Positions 16,523-24,725 of a stretch of 64,000 bases of DNA are shown here, one piece after another. A model generated the notes under the pieces. The model ran no database searches and was not told the origin of the DNA. It saw only the letters and a program-made list of their open reading frames with translations. Position 1 is the first letter of the stretch; the number at the start of each line of letters is the position of its first letter. Source of the DNA: an uncultured Dehalococcoidia bacterium (GTDB taxonomy: Bacteria > Chloroflexota > Dehalococcoidia > Lucifugimonadales > UBA1123); assembly GCA_958296105.1 (NCBI GenBank), contig OY282441.1:2687800-2751799 (forward strand). The letters run 5' to 3'. The position numbers and the translations under genes were made by a program.

Positions 16523-17461
16523 TCATCTCCCCAGCCGCTGCGTCCACAGATCTGTCAGCCTGTCCGCATCCACTTCCAGAGCGACTCTGACGTTGGCGGG
16601 CTGCCCTGTCAGCCCTTCGAGGTCCGCCACCGTCTGCCCCTCGGTGAGCTTGCTCGTATGCTCCACCCTCACGAAAGCCTCGCTGGTGGAGAACAGGGTC
16701 GGGTCTATCGCGTAGGCCATGGCGGGGACGTCGTTGAACTGCGCGCCGCGCGGGTTTCGCAGCCGTCCTCGCCTGTTGTATGCCGCCTGTATGAACCCGA
16801 CAGCTGCCTGAAGCAGCCTCGTGGATGCGCTGTCTCTGGCCCAGACGGAGGCGAGCTGCTCCGGCGTGAGCTCGACTTCGAGGCACACGTCCAGACCGAC
16901 CTGGACGACTCTCGCGCCCGAGCGATATACCACGTCCGCGGCTTGAGCGTCCCCCCAGATGTTGGCTGTCGCCACCGGCGTGGCGTTGCCCGGCACACCC
17001 ACCGCCCCGCCCATCACGACCACTTCATCGAAGCTCTCGGCTACGCGAGGCTCCATGTTGATCGCCAGCGCGAGGTTCGTCAGCCTGCCCAGAGCCACGA
17101 AAGTGATCTCGCCGGGCGTCGCCAGCGCGCGCTCCACGATCTCGAACACGGCGTGGCTGGGCTGCGCGGCCGTCTTGGGCGCGGGAAGGCCGGTGTCGCC
17201 AAGCCCGTCCGAACCGTGTATGTGCGGCGCGAGCGGCGGATCGCCGAGGCCGAACGTTCGAGGCGCGCCCCTGTACACGGGGATGCCCTCACGCCCGGCC
17301 GCCTCCAGAATCCGCAGAGCGTTGGTAGTACACTGATCCAGAGACACATTGCCGAATATCGTGGTCAGCGCCAAGATATCGAGTTCCGGGCTGCCCAGCG
17401 CGAAGAAGATCGCGGCCGCGTCGTCTATGCCCGGGTCCGTGTCGATGATTACCGGCTTCAT
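16523..17461 (-). CDS. Inosine-uridine-preferring nucleoside hydrolase
   Basis: A 312-residue protein with the family's calcium-binding N-terminal signature DTDPGIDDA (residues 7-15), the VVMGGAVGVPGN block near 150, and a late Asp/His region (FNDVPAMAYAID). These enzymes cleave N-glycosidic bonds of ribonucleosides for base salvage. Its ATG overlaps the stop of the antitoxin gene by four bases (ATGA), so it is translationally coupled to the HigBA pair, an uncommon arrangement. Confidence 0.93.
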   Translation of the reverse strand: MKPVIIDTDPGIDDAAAIFFALGSPELDILALTTIFGNVSLDQCTTNALRILEAAGREGIPVYRGAPRTFGLGDPPLAPHIHGSDGLGDTGLPAPKTAAQPSHAVFEIVERALATPGEITFVALGRLTNLALAINMEPRVAESFDEVVVMGGAVGVPGNATPVATANIWGDAQAADVVYRSGARVVQVGLDVCLEVELTPEQLASVWARDSASTRLLQAAVGFIQAAYNRRGRLRNPRGAQFNDVPAMAYAIDPTLFSTSEAFVRVEHTSKLTEGQTVADLEGLTGQPANVRVALEVDADRLTDLWTQRLGR

Positions 17462-17811
17462 TCTCGACCTCCCACGTCGGAGTCGCCTTCGCTCTCTCCC
17501 ACTTCCGAGAAGTTGCTGATGGCGACTTCTCCCTCCGGAAACTCCGCGATTATCTTCAGGTGACCGCCCGCCGCCTCGATGTACGAACGAAGGCTGGAGA
17601 CATACATATCCGTCCTGCGCTCCATCTTGGCGACGGCGGGCTGGTTCACGTTCAGCGCTCCGGCGATGTCTTTCTGAGTGAGCGCGAGCGCGCGCCGCAG
17701 CTCGTACAGGGGCATCCGCGCCAGCAAATCGGCTTTGATAGACTCGACGTGCTGCCTGCGTTCCGGAGTGAAGTCCTTGGTCAGATCACTGAAACTGTGG
17801 TGTCCGCTCAT
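17458..17811 (-). CDS. HigA-like antitoxin, XRE-family helix-turn-helix
   Basis: A 117-residue protein with a Cro/CI-type helix-turn-helix at about 38-75 (LYELRRALALTQKDIAGALNVNQPAVAKMERRTDMYVSSL). The C-terminal tail (GGHLKIIAEFPEGEVAIS) is typical of HigA antitoxins of the HigB2/Gp49 class. It overlaps the toxin gene by four bases upstream and the nucleoside hydrolase by four downstream. It should neutralise the toxin and repress the promoter at 18247-18275. Confidence 0.9.
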   Translation of the reverse strand: MSGHHSFSDLTKDFTPERRQHVESIKADLLARMPLYELRRALALTQKDIAGALNVNQPAVAKMERRTDMYVSSLRSYIEAAGGHLKIIAEFPEGEVAISNFSEVGESEGDSDVGGRE

Positions 17812-18173
17812 TCGATTAACCCTTCTCTTCTGATCTCTTCCACGTACTCATCGTAGAGGTTGTCGGCTATTGGCACGTACACGTTGTAGAAGCGGTCGTC
17901 GCCCCTTTTGTTGCCGCCAATCAAGAGTATTGCCGTCCGTCTAGGGTCAAAGGCGTAGAATATTCGAATTGGATTGCCCCCGCTCGGTACTCTAAGCTCT
18001 CGCATTCTGCCGTGCCTGGAGCCTTTTACATCCGATGAATGGGGGTACGGTAAATTGGGACCGCGGTCCTCCAATAGCTCGACTATAGCCGTTGCATCCT
18101 TTTGTGATCTGTCTAAGAGTTCATTCCACCACTGGCCGAACTCATCCGTGTACTCGACGTTCCATCGCTTCAT
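17808..18173 (-). CDS. HigB-like toxin (RelE/ParE superfamily, Gp49 type)
   Basis: A 121-residue protein with the RelE-fold pattern: VEYTDEFGQWWNEL, then KGSRHGRMRELRVPSGGNPIRIFYAFDPRRTAILLIGGNK. The toxin-first gene order is the HigBA hallmark. Family members are ribosome-dependent mRNA endonucleases. The extended C-terminal helix (ADNLYDEYVEEIRREG) is usual in this subfamily. Intact. Confidence 0.9.
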   Translation of the reverse strand: MKRWNVEYTDEFGQWWNELLDRSQKDATAIVELLEDRGPNLPYPHSSDVKGSRHGRMRELRVPSGGNPIRIFYAFDPRRTAILLIGGNKRGDDRFYNVYVPIADNLYDEYVEEIRREGLIE

Positions 18174-18246
18174 CTGTGTGTCTCCTTCCCCTCCAATGGA
18201 TCATGGAGGCGCTTGTGCATTTCAGTATTCCAACGCGCGTGACACC

Positions 18247-18275
18247 ATTATATTCCTTCGAGGGAATACAGTCAA
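18247..18275 (-). promoter_or_regulatory. Near-consensus promoter with embedded operator for higBA
   Basis: On the minus strand: -35 TTGACT (18270-18275), 17-base spacer, perfect -10 TATAAT (18247-18252). Between and partly within them is an inverted repeat, TATTCC (18251-18256) and GGAATA (18263-18268), suited to HigA autorepression by covering the polymerase site. Confidence 0.75.
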
Positions 18276-18403
18276 GCCTTGATCGCATGTCTCACAGGCG
18301 CTGGCATCTGTCCCATTCCGCGCCAAGCTGATAGACTCGGAGCGAGGCTGCGATCTGCCCAGCGCGTTTCACCCCTCGAACACCCACCACGCTAGGAGGA
18401 ACC

Positions 18404-19231
18404 ATGAACGGCTACGAGTTGAAGCAGAAAGTCCAAGCCGGCGGGATAGTGTACGGCACCATGATAAGCCTGAGCCGAAATCCGCGCTGGACTGCGCCGA
18501 TGGCAGACTTCGGCTTGGACTACGTGATCATCGACAGCGAGCATTCGCCCAGGGGCCGCTCCGAGATGGCAGACTTCATCGCGGCGTTCTCGTTCAGCGG
18601 AGTCGCCCCGATCGTCCGAATCCCGATCCCGGACTCGCACTACGTGACGATGGCGCTGGACGCGGGCGCGCACGGCATACTGGCGCCGTACTGCGAGACG
18701 GTCGAGGAGGTCAGCGATGTCGTGGCTGCCGCCAAGTGGCGCCCGCTCAAGGGCGCGACGGTGCGAAAGGTGATGGAGACCGGAGAGTTCCCCTCGCAAG
18801 CCACCAGAGACTACCTCGAAGCGCGCAACCGAAACAGCGTGTGCATCATCGGAATCGAGAGCGTTCCCGCAATCGAAAACCTCGACAATATCCTCCAAGT
18901 CGGCGGCGTCGACGCGGTCTTCGTAGGCCCGAACGACCTGAGCATCACTCTCGGCATTCCCGACCAGTACGACCACCCCGACTACGAGGCGGCGCTCCGT
19001 GAGGTCATCCGCATCTGCCAGAAGCACGGCGTCCCCAATCTGTTCCACCACCAGACCGTCGAGCTGACCACGAAGTGGCTGCGCGAGGGCGTCCGCTTCG
19101 TGCTGTACAGCTCGGACGCGCGCGAGATGCACAACGGCTTCCGCCAAGACTTCGGCATGATCAAAGACGTCGGCGCCGAGATCGAAGGCGTCGCGTCGGA
19201 AGACGTGGGCGAATCTCAAGAAGTGATCTAA
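18404..19231 (+). CDS. HpcH/HpaI aldolase/citrate lyase family protein
   Basis: A 275-residue class II pyruvate aldolase-type TIM barrel. It has LDYVIIDSEHSPRGRSEMADF, GAHGILAPYCETVEEVSDVV (metal and substrate region) and VDAVFVGPNDLSITLG. Members cleave 2-keto-3-deoxy-4-hydroxy acids to pyruvate and an aldehyde using a divalent metal. The ATG follows AGGAGG. It stands alone between the HigBA promoter and the SMP-30 gene. The exact substrate is unknown. Confidence 0.93.
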   Translation: MNGYELKQKVQAGGIVYGTMISLSRNPRWTAPMADFGLDYVIIDSEHSPRGRSEMADFIAAFSFSGVAPIVRIPIPDSHYVTMALDAGAHGILAPYCETVEEVSDVVAAAKWRPLKGATVRKVMETGEFPSQATRDYLEARNRNSVCIIGIESVPAIENLDNILQVGGVDAVFVGPNDLSITLGIPDQYDHPDYEAALREVIRICQKHGVPNLFHHQTVELTTKWLREGVRFVLYSSDAREMHNGFRQDFGMIKDVGAEIEGVASEDVGESQEVI

Positions 19232-19561
19232 CGCGCAGCGCATAGACGGACAGTCCGGGATGCGAAAATAGACACGAGCCATCTTCTCAGGTGCATACAA
19301 ACAGTGGCAACCGCCTTCGAGCGGATGCGAAGCCTGCCGCCCACGACATCGGCTGCGTCGTCTATCGCGCCGCTTGCGTCAAAGAGTTCGAGCTTGTGAT
19401 GGAACAGCGCGGAATCCTGCTGAAGCGGCGGATGCGCCCACCCTTCTCCTCGAATCGCCAATCCGCTGATGGCCTGCTGAAACACGTCAAAACATGTCAT
19501 AATAGGCGGGAATTGGCGTCCCGCCACCTAATCCGAGAGGCGACAGAAAGGAAACAGAACA
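19232..19561. other. Intergenic region with one hairpin
   Basis: No convincing coding frame was found. The only structure is GGCGGG (19505-19510) paired with CCCGCC (19520-19525) around nine bases, without a T run on the plus side. It lies about 36 bases before the SMP-30 start and may be a regulatory hairpin in that leader. Confidence 0.4.
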
Positions 19562-20458
19562 TTGTCTTGGAACTTCACCAATGTAAACGGACCATACGGC
19601 GGCACCAGCGAAGGTCCGGCATGGGATGGCAGCGGCTTGCTGTTCACCCTCATCCCGTACAGCTACATCATGCGCTACGACCCCGAAGCGCGCGCGTCCA
19701 CGATCTACAAGGAAGGATCCAACAACGCCAACGGTCTGATGCTCGACCCAAGCGGAACGCTGTTCGCCTGCGAGGGTGGCGGGCGGCGTGTCGTTCGCTA
19801 CGAGGCCGACGGCAGCGCGACCGTCCTCGCCGACGGCTTCGAGGGGCAGAAGCTCAACGTTCCCAACGACTTGGCCATAGACCCGCAGGGCCGCGTCTGG
19901 TTCACCGATCCGTTTTACGAAGGCGCGGGCGGAGCGTGGTCGCAAGACCGATCCAACAAAGAGCTGGATCACGACTCCGTTTACAGGCTCGACCCCGGCG
20001 AAGACGACAGCTGGGCCATCAGCCGAGTCACGTTCGACACCACGCGCCCCAACGGACTGCTGTTCTCGCTCGACCACTCCACCCTGTACGTGGCGCAGAG
20101 CGGCAGGATGCCGGATGAGAAGCGCGAGCTTCGGGCATATCCAGTCAACGAGGACGGCGGCTTGGGAGACGGCGAAGTGATTCACGACTTCGGCGCCAAC
20201 CGAGGCATCGACGGCATGTGCCTAGACGTCGAGGGGAACATAGTGGCGACTGCCGGAAACCGCGCAGGCGGCCCCGGCCCCATGATCTACGTCTTCTCCC
20301 CCTCGGGCGAGGTGGTGGAGACCCACCCGCTCGACGTCGATCAGCCAACCAACTGCACCTTCGGCGGCCAAGACCTGTCCACGCTCTACGTCACCACCGG
20401 CGAAGGCCATCTGCTCAGGGCGTTCACCGAGCGACAGGGGCGGCTGCTCTACCCGTAG
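19562..20458 (+). CDS. SMP-30/gluconolactonase/LRE-family protein
   Basis: A 298-residue six-bladed propeller of the SMP-30 family. The metal ligands can be placed: Glu in TSEGPAWD (about 17), Asn in NVPNDLAIDPQGRVWFTDP (about 100) and the Asp region GIDGMCLD (about 215). Members hydrolyse sugar or other lactones. The start is TTG at 19562, behind AAAGGAAA; it gives the usual N terminus, just ahead of the first blade. It is 14 bases upstream of the FAD oxidoreductase gene and probably cotranscribed. Confidence 0.88.
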   Translation: MSWNFTNVNGPYGGTSEGPAWDGSGLLFTLIPYSYIMRYDPEARASTIYKEGSNNANGLMLDPSGTLFACEGGGRRVVRYEADGSATVLADGFEGQKLNVPNDLAIDPQGRVWFTDPFYEGAGGAWSQDRSNKELDHDSVYRLDPGEDDSWAISRVTFDTTRPNGLLFSLDHSTLYVAQSGRMPDEKRELRAYPVNEDGGLGDGEVIHDFGANRGIDGMCLDVEGNIVATAGNRAGGPGPMIYVFSPSGEVVETHPLDVDQPTNCTFGGQDLSTLYVTTGEGHLLRAFTERQGRLLYP

Positions 20459-20472
20459 GCGCGCGAGGCGAC

Positions 20473-21669
20473 ATGCCAGAGTCCGAGGTCCTGATAATCG
20501 GCGGTGGAATCGCCGGAGCGTCCACCGCCCTGTACTTGGCGCGGCGCGGGCGCGATGTGGCGCTCGTGGAGCGCGGCGAGATAGCGTCCGAGGCGTCCGG
20601 TGTCAACGCCGGACAGATCGGCGCCATCGGCTGGGGCGACATGCCCGATCTCTCCGCGTATCTCACGATGGGCAGCCTTCGGCTCTTCGAGGAGCTTCAG
20701 CTCGATCTCGGATACGACATCGAGTTCAGGCAGTCAGGTTCGCTCACGGCTATCCACACCCTCGAACAGTACGGCTATATCCGCGACCACGTCCACTCGA
20801 TGCGCGCTCGCGGATTCGATCTGGCGCTTCTCACTCCGCGCGAGGCGCGCGCAATAGAACCGGAGATAAACCCCAATCTACCCGGTTACATGCACACGCC
20901 GCTGCGCGCGCAGGCCGACCCGGTGAAGGCTACGCGCGCGTTCGCCGCCGCCGCTAGGAGTTCGGGCGCGCGCATCTTCGCAAACCACGAAGTTGGCGGA
21001 GTCGCGCCGTTAGCGGACGGCGGCTACTCGGTGGCGACGGGTCGGGGCGAGTTCAGGTGCGGCGCGCTGGTGGTCGCCGCCGGAGCGTGGAGCGCCCGAA
21101 TTGGGGAGATGCTCGGACTTCGTATTCCGATAGTCCCTGTCAGAGGCCAGATGTGGGCCACGCCCAGCCTTCCGCCGATGGTGTTCCAGACCATATCTTC
21201 AGCGGAGTCGTCCCACGATTGGAGCATGGATGACGGAGGCGACGCCCGCACCCCGCCCGAGCTTACCCACCGAGGAGATGCGCGCGTGACTCGCCATCTC
21301 TACGGCAGGCAGCGCAGAAACGGCGAGATCATCTTCGGCGGAGACAGGCAGCTAGTGGGGTTCGACAAGAGTGTCGACCACACGGGCATCGAGGTGAACA
21401 GGGGACATGCCTCGGAGGTCATACCGCTGCTGAACGGCATTCCGGCGGCGCGGACGTGGGCAGGCCTCATGCCCTTCACGCTGGACGGGCAGCCACTGAT
21501 CGGGCGCGTCCCAACGCGCGACAACCTGTACATCGTGGGCGGACTGGCAAGCTCAGGCTTCGGTCGCGGTCCGATGGCGGGCAAACTCCTAGCCGACTAC
21601 ATCCACACCGGCCATATGCCTCATATGCTGTTCGAATCCGATCCGGATGGGCGCGTGACCGATCTCTAG
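20473..21669 (+). CDS. FAD-dependent oxidoreductase, DAO/glycine oxidase-like
   Basis: A 398-residue protein with the N-terminal GGGIAGASTALYLARRG fold, the DAO middle domain with VPVRGQMWATPSLP, and the C-terminal FAD-contact block TWAGLMPFTLDGQPLIGRVP...GGLASSGFGRGPMAGKLLADY. Such enzymes oxidise secondary or primary amines or D-amino acids. The ATG at 20473 follows GAGG. Its last codons (ESDPDGRVTDL, then TAG) occur again, in degraded form, before Uma2 copies 2 and 3. Confidence 0.92.
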   Translation: MPESEVLIIGGGIAGASTALYLARRGRDVALVERGEIASEASGVNAGQIGAIGWGDMPDLSAYLTMGSLRLFEELQLDLGYDIEFRQSGSLTAIHTLEQYGYIRDHVHSMRARGFDLALLTPREARAIEPEINPNLPGYMHTPLRAQADPVKATRAFAAAARSSGARIFANHEVGGVAPLADGGYSVATGRGEFRCGALVVAAGAWSARIGEMLGLRIPIVPVRGQMWATPSLPPMVFQTISSAESSHDWSMDDGGDARTPPELTHRGDARVTRHLYGRQRRNGEIIFGGDRQLVGFDKSVDHTGIEVNRGHASEVIPLLNGIPAARTWAGLMPFTLDGQPLIGRVPTRDNLYIVGGLASSGFGRGPMAGKLLADYIHTGHMPHMLFESDPDGRVTDL

Positions 21670-21745
21670 CCGCTCTCGTCCGCGCAGAATCCCCCCGCCC
21701 GCTGTGATACCATCTCTATTATCGAAAAGCGGAGTGAGGCAGTAA

Positions 21746-22492
21746 ATGACCACGCCAGCAAGAGCCACACGCGCGCCCGAACAGACCAGACGGCCGTACA
21801 CCGTACTGCCCGACCCGCCGGAACAGACCGATATGACTCAGCACAAGTACATAACCGACGCCGATACCACTCTCAGGACGCACTACAGGGGCCGCTCGGA
21901 CGTCTACGTCGATGGAGAGGGCTACCTGTGCTACGACACCAGCGACCTCACCCTGGTGCCGGACTGCGTGGTCGCCTTCGGAGTGGACGCCGAGGCGGTT
22001 GACGACGCCAACGGATACACGATCAGCGAAGTGGGAAAGCCTCCGGACTTCGTACTGGAAGTCGCGTCTCCGTCGACGGGCAGACGTGACTACACGGAGA
22101 AGCGAGTTGGCTACGAGCGTCTGAGGGTCCGAGAGTACTGGCGGTTCGACTACACGGGAGGAGACTACCACGACAGACCGTTGGCCGGGGACATTCTGGT
22201 GGACGGCAGATACGAGGAGATAGCTCTGCGCGAGGAGTCGGACGGGATGATCTGGGGTCACAGCCCAGCGCTGGGCTTGGACTTGTGCTGGGACGATGGA
22301 CGCCTGCGCTTCTACGATCCAGCGACTGGGGAGTACCTGCGCAGCCACTGGGAATCGGAAGCCGACCGCGAAGCCGCCGAAGCCAGGGCTGACGCCGCAG
22401 AGTTCAGGGCAGACTTCGCCGAAGCGAGGGCCGACGTCGCCGAGGCAGAGAATCGACGTCTTCGAGAGCTGCTGAGACGGCTGGAGGGTTGA
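21746..22492 (+). CDS. Uma2-family putative endonuclease, tandem copy 1
   Basis: A 248-residue Uma2 protein (PD-(D/E)XK-like fold). Candidate active-site blocks are TLVPDCVVAFGVD (Asp about 72) and DFVLEVASPSTGRRD (Glu about 104). A C-terminal coiled coil has 7-residue repeats (AEARADAAEFRADF) and ends ENRRLRELLRRLEG. Uma2 proteins are widespread in cyanobacteria and Chloroflexota, with unclear roles. The start follows GGAGTGAGG. It is intact. Confidence 0.85.
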   Translation: MTTPARATRAPEQTRRPYTVLPDPPEQTDMTQHKYITDADTTLRTHYRGRSDVYVDGEGYLCYDTSDLTLVPDCVVAFGVDAEAVDDANGYTISEVGKPPDFVLEVASPSTGRRDYTEKRVGYERLRVREYWRFDYTGGDYHDRPLAGDILVDGRYEEIALREESDGMIWGHSPALGLDLCWDDGRLRFYDPATGEYLRSHWESEADREAAEARADAAEFRADFAEARADVAEAENRRLRELLRRLEG

Positions 22493-22612
22493 GACATCTC
22501 CGAATCCAACACGGCGCGGCGCGTGACCGATCTCTAGCCGATCTCGTCCGCGCAGAATCCCCCCGCCCGCTGTGATACCATGTCATTATCGACAAGCGGA
22601 GTGAGGCAGCAA

Positions 22613-23338
22613 ATGACCACGCCAGCAAGAGCCACACGCGCGCCCGAACAGACCAGACGGCCGTACACCGTACTGCCCGACCCGCCGGAACAGACCGACA
22701 TGACTCAGCACAAGTACATAACCGACGCCGACACCACTCTCAGGACGCACTACAGGGGCCGCTCGGACGTGTACGTCGACGGAGAGGGCTACCTGTGCTA
22801 CGACACCAGCGATCTCACCCTGGTGCCGGACTGCGTGGTGGCCTTCGGAGTGGACGCCGAGGCGGTTGACGACGCCAACGGATACACGATCAGCGAAGTG
22901 GGAAAGCCGCCTGACTTCGTGCTGGAAGTCGCGTCTCCATCGACGGGCAGACGTGACTACACGGAGAAGCGAGTTGGCTACGAGCGTCTGAGGGTCCGAG
23001 AGTACTGGCGGTTCGACTACACGGGAGGAGACTACCACGACAGGCCGTTGGCTGGGGACATTCTAGTGAACGGCAGATACGAGGAGATAGCCCTGCGCGA
23101 GGAGTCGAACGGGATGATCTGGGGTCACAGCCCATCGCTGGGCTTGGACTTGTGCTGGGACGATGGACGCCTGCGCTTCTACGATCCGGTGGCAGGGGAG
23201 TATCTGCGCAGCCATTGGGAATCGGAAGCCGACCGCGAAGCCGCCGAAGCCAAGGCTGACGCCGCCGAGGCTAGGGCAGCAGCATCTGAAGCAGAGAATC
23301 GACGTCTTCGAGAGCTGCTGAGACGGCTGGAGGGTTGA
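22613..23338 (+). CDS. Uma2-family putative endonuclease, tandem copy 2
   Basis: 241 residues, almost identical to copy 1 over the nuclease-like domain. Changes include VNGRYEEI, ESNGMIW and HSPSLG. The coiled coil is shorter by exactly seven residues (AEAKADAAEARAAASEAEN). The leader repeats copy 1's leader, including GGAGTGAGG and a remnant of the end of the FAD oxidoreductase gene. Confidence 0.85.
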   Translation: MTTPARATRAPEQTRRPYTVLPDPPEQTDMTQHKYITDADTTLRTHYRGRSDVYVDGEGYLCYDTSDLTLVPDCVVAFGVDAEAVDDANGYTISEVGKPPDFVLEVASPSTGRRDYTEKRVGYERLRVREYWRFDYTGGDYHDRPLAGDILVNGRYEEIALREESNGMIWGHSPSLGLDLCWDDGRLRFYDPVAGEYLRSHWESEADREAAEAKADAAEARAAASEAENRRLRELLRRLEG

Positions 23339-23459
23339 GACATCCCCGAATCCAACCCGGCGCGGCGTGTGACCGATCTCTAGCCGCTCTCGCCCGCGCA
23401 GAATCCCCCCGCCCGCTGTGATACCATCTCTATTACCGAAAAGCGGAGTGAGGCAGCAA

Positions 23460-24248
23460 ATGACCACGCCAGCAAGAGCCACACGCGCGCGCGAACAGAC
23501 CAGACGGCCGTACACCGTACTGCCCGACCCGCCGGAACAGACCGATATGATTCAGCACAAGTACATAACCGACGCCGACACCACTCTCAGGACGCGCTAC
23601 AGGGGCCGCTCGGACGTGTACGTCGATGGAGAGGGCTACCTGTGCTACGACACCAGCGATCTCACCCTGGTGCCGGACTGCATGGTGGCCTTCGGAGTGG
23701 ACGCCGAGGCGGTTGACGACGCCAACGGATACATGATCAGCGAAGTGGGAAAGCCGCCGGACTTCGTACTGGAAGTCGCGTCTCCATCGACGGGCAGACG
23801 TGACTACACGGAGAAGCGGGTTGGCTACGAGCGTCTGAGGGTTCGAGAGTACTGGCGGTTCGACTACACGGGAGGAGACTACCACGACAGGCCGTTGGCT
23901 GGGGACATTCTGGTGGACGGCAGATACGAGGAGATAGCTCTGCGCGAGGAGTCCGACGGGATGATCTGGGGTCACAGCCCAGCGCTGGGCTTGGACTTGT
24001 GCTGGGACGATGGACGCCTGCGCTTCTACGATCCAGCGACTGGAGAGTATCTGCGCAGCCACTGGGAATCGGAAGCCGACCGCGAAGCCGCCGAAGCGAG
24101 GGCTGACGCCGCCGAGTTCAGGGCAGACTTCGCCGAAGCTAGGGCTGGGTCCGCCGAGTTCAGGGCCGAAGCCGCCGAAGCTAGGGCCGAAGCCGCCGAG
24201 ACGGAGAATCGGCGTCTTCGAGAGCTGCTGAGACGGCTGGAGATGTGA
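23460..24248 (+). CDS. Uma2-family putative endonuclease, tandem copy 3
   Basis: 262 residues. The nuclease-like domain is near-identical to copies 1 and 2 (differences ARATRAREQ, TDMIQHK, CMVAFG, GYMISE). The coiled coil is longer than copy 1 by exactly 14 residues (extra AGSAEFRAEAAEARAEAAE). The protein ends RRLEM. It is the last copy, 38 bases before the convergent ruvX stop. Confidence 0.85.
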   Translation: MTTPARATRAREQTRRPYTVLPDPPEQTDMIQHKYITDADTTLRTRYRGRSDVYVDGEGYLCYDTSDLTLVPDCMVAFGVDAEAVDDANGYMISEVGKPPDFVLEVASPSTGRRDYTEKRVGYERLRVREYWRFDYTGGDYHDRPLAGDILVDGRYEEIALREESDGMIWGHSPALGLDLCWDDGRLRFYDPATGEYLRSHWESEADREAAEARADAAEFRADFAEARAGSAEFRAEAAEARAEAAETENRRLRELLRRLEM

Positions 24249-24286
24249 CAGCTCATCGGCTGGCTTGTCGGGCAGCCCGCGGCAGC

Positions 24287-24694
24287 CTAGCGCGAATCCA
24301 GATACGCTTGCAGAATGACCGCGGCGGCGGAAGCGTCGACGCGGCCCCTGTCCCTATTCCGTCGACGCGTGGGCGATTCTCGCAGCAGCCGACGCGCCTG
24401 CGCGGTCGAGAGCCGCTCGTCGACCGTCCTGATCGGGATTGCCGTCCGTCCGCGAAGGTCTTTCACGAAGGCGCGTACTTTGCCCGCCTGCTGCCGAACC
24501 TCCCCTGACATGGTGAGCGGAAGGCCCACAACGATCTCCCCCGCCCCGTTGTCTTCGGCGACTCGAACGATATCGTCCAAGTCCGAAGCGCCTCGCTCCA
24601 CCGCTCCGAGCGGCGAGGCGAGCATACCCGTGGGGTCGCTGATCGCCAGGCCGACGCGCCTGTCTCCGACGTCCAGCGCCAGCACTCGCTTCAT
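24287..24694 (-). CDS. ruvX: Putative pre-16S rRNA nuclease / Holliday junction resolvase RuvX (YqgF)
   Basis: A 135-residue RNase H-fold protein. It has ALDVGDRRVGLAISDP (catalytic Asp 7), EIVVGLPLTMSG, TVDERLSTAQARRLL and VDASAAAVILQAYL, the four YqgF blocks with the acidic residues in place. YqgF trims the 5' end of 16S rRNA in E. coli. It is 31 bases downstream of alaS on the same strand, a common pairing. Confidence 0.95.
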   Translation of the reverse strand: MKRVLALDVGDRRVGLAISDPTGMLASPLGAVERGASDLDDIVRVAEDNGAGEIVVGLPLTMSGEVRQQAGKVRAFVKDLRGRTAIPIRTVDERLSTAQARRLLRESPTRRRNRDRGRVDASAAAVILQAYLDSR

Positions 24695-24725
24695 TTCGCC
24701 ACCACTTTCTGCGCCAGCTGCGCGA

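Larger units (their letters stand above)
21634..24248 (+). repeat. Tandem triplication of the Uma2 unit, including the tail of the FAD oxidoreductase gene
   Basis: Starts at 21746, 22613 and 23460 are 867 and 847 bases apart. The block CGTGACCGATCTCTAGCCG, which is the true stop region of the FAD gene at 21655, recurs at about 22522 and 23369, followed by the same leader and gene. The similarity reaches back to CGAATCC. Confidence 0.9.

Noticed and set aside
19228-19527. Minus-strand 99-codon frame between the aldolase and SMP-30 genes
   Set aside because: No ribosome site or recognisable motif, and it overlaps the end of the aldolase gene; treated as non-coding.
21746-24248. Insertion-sequence origin for the Uma2 copies
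   Set aside because: No terminal inverted repeats, target duplications or transposase; boundaries fit plain tandem duplication.
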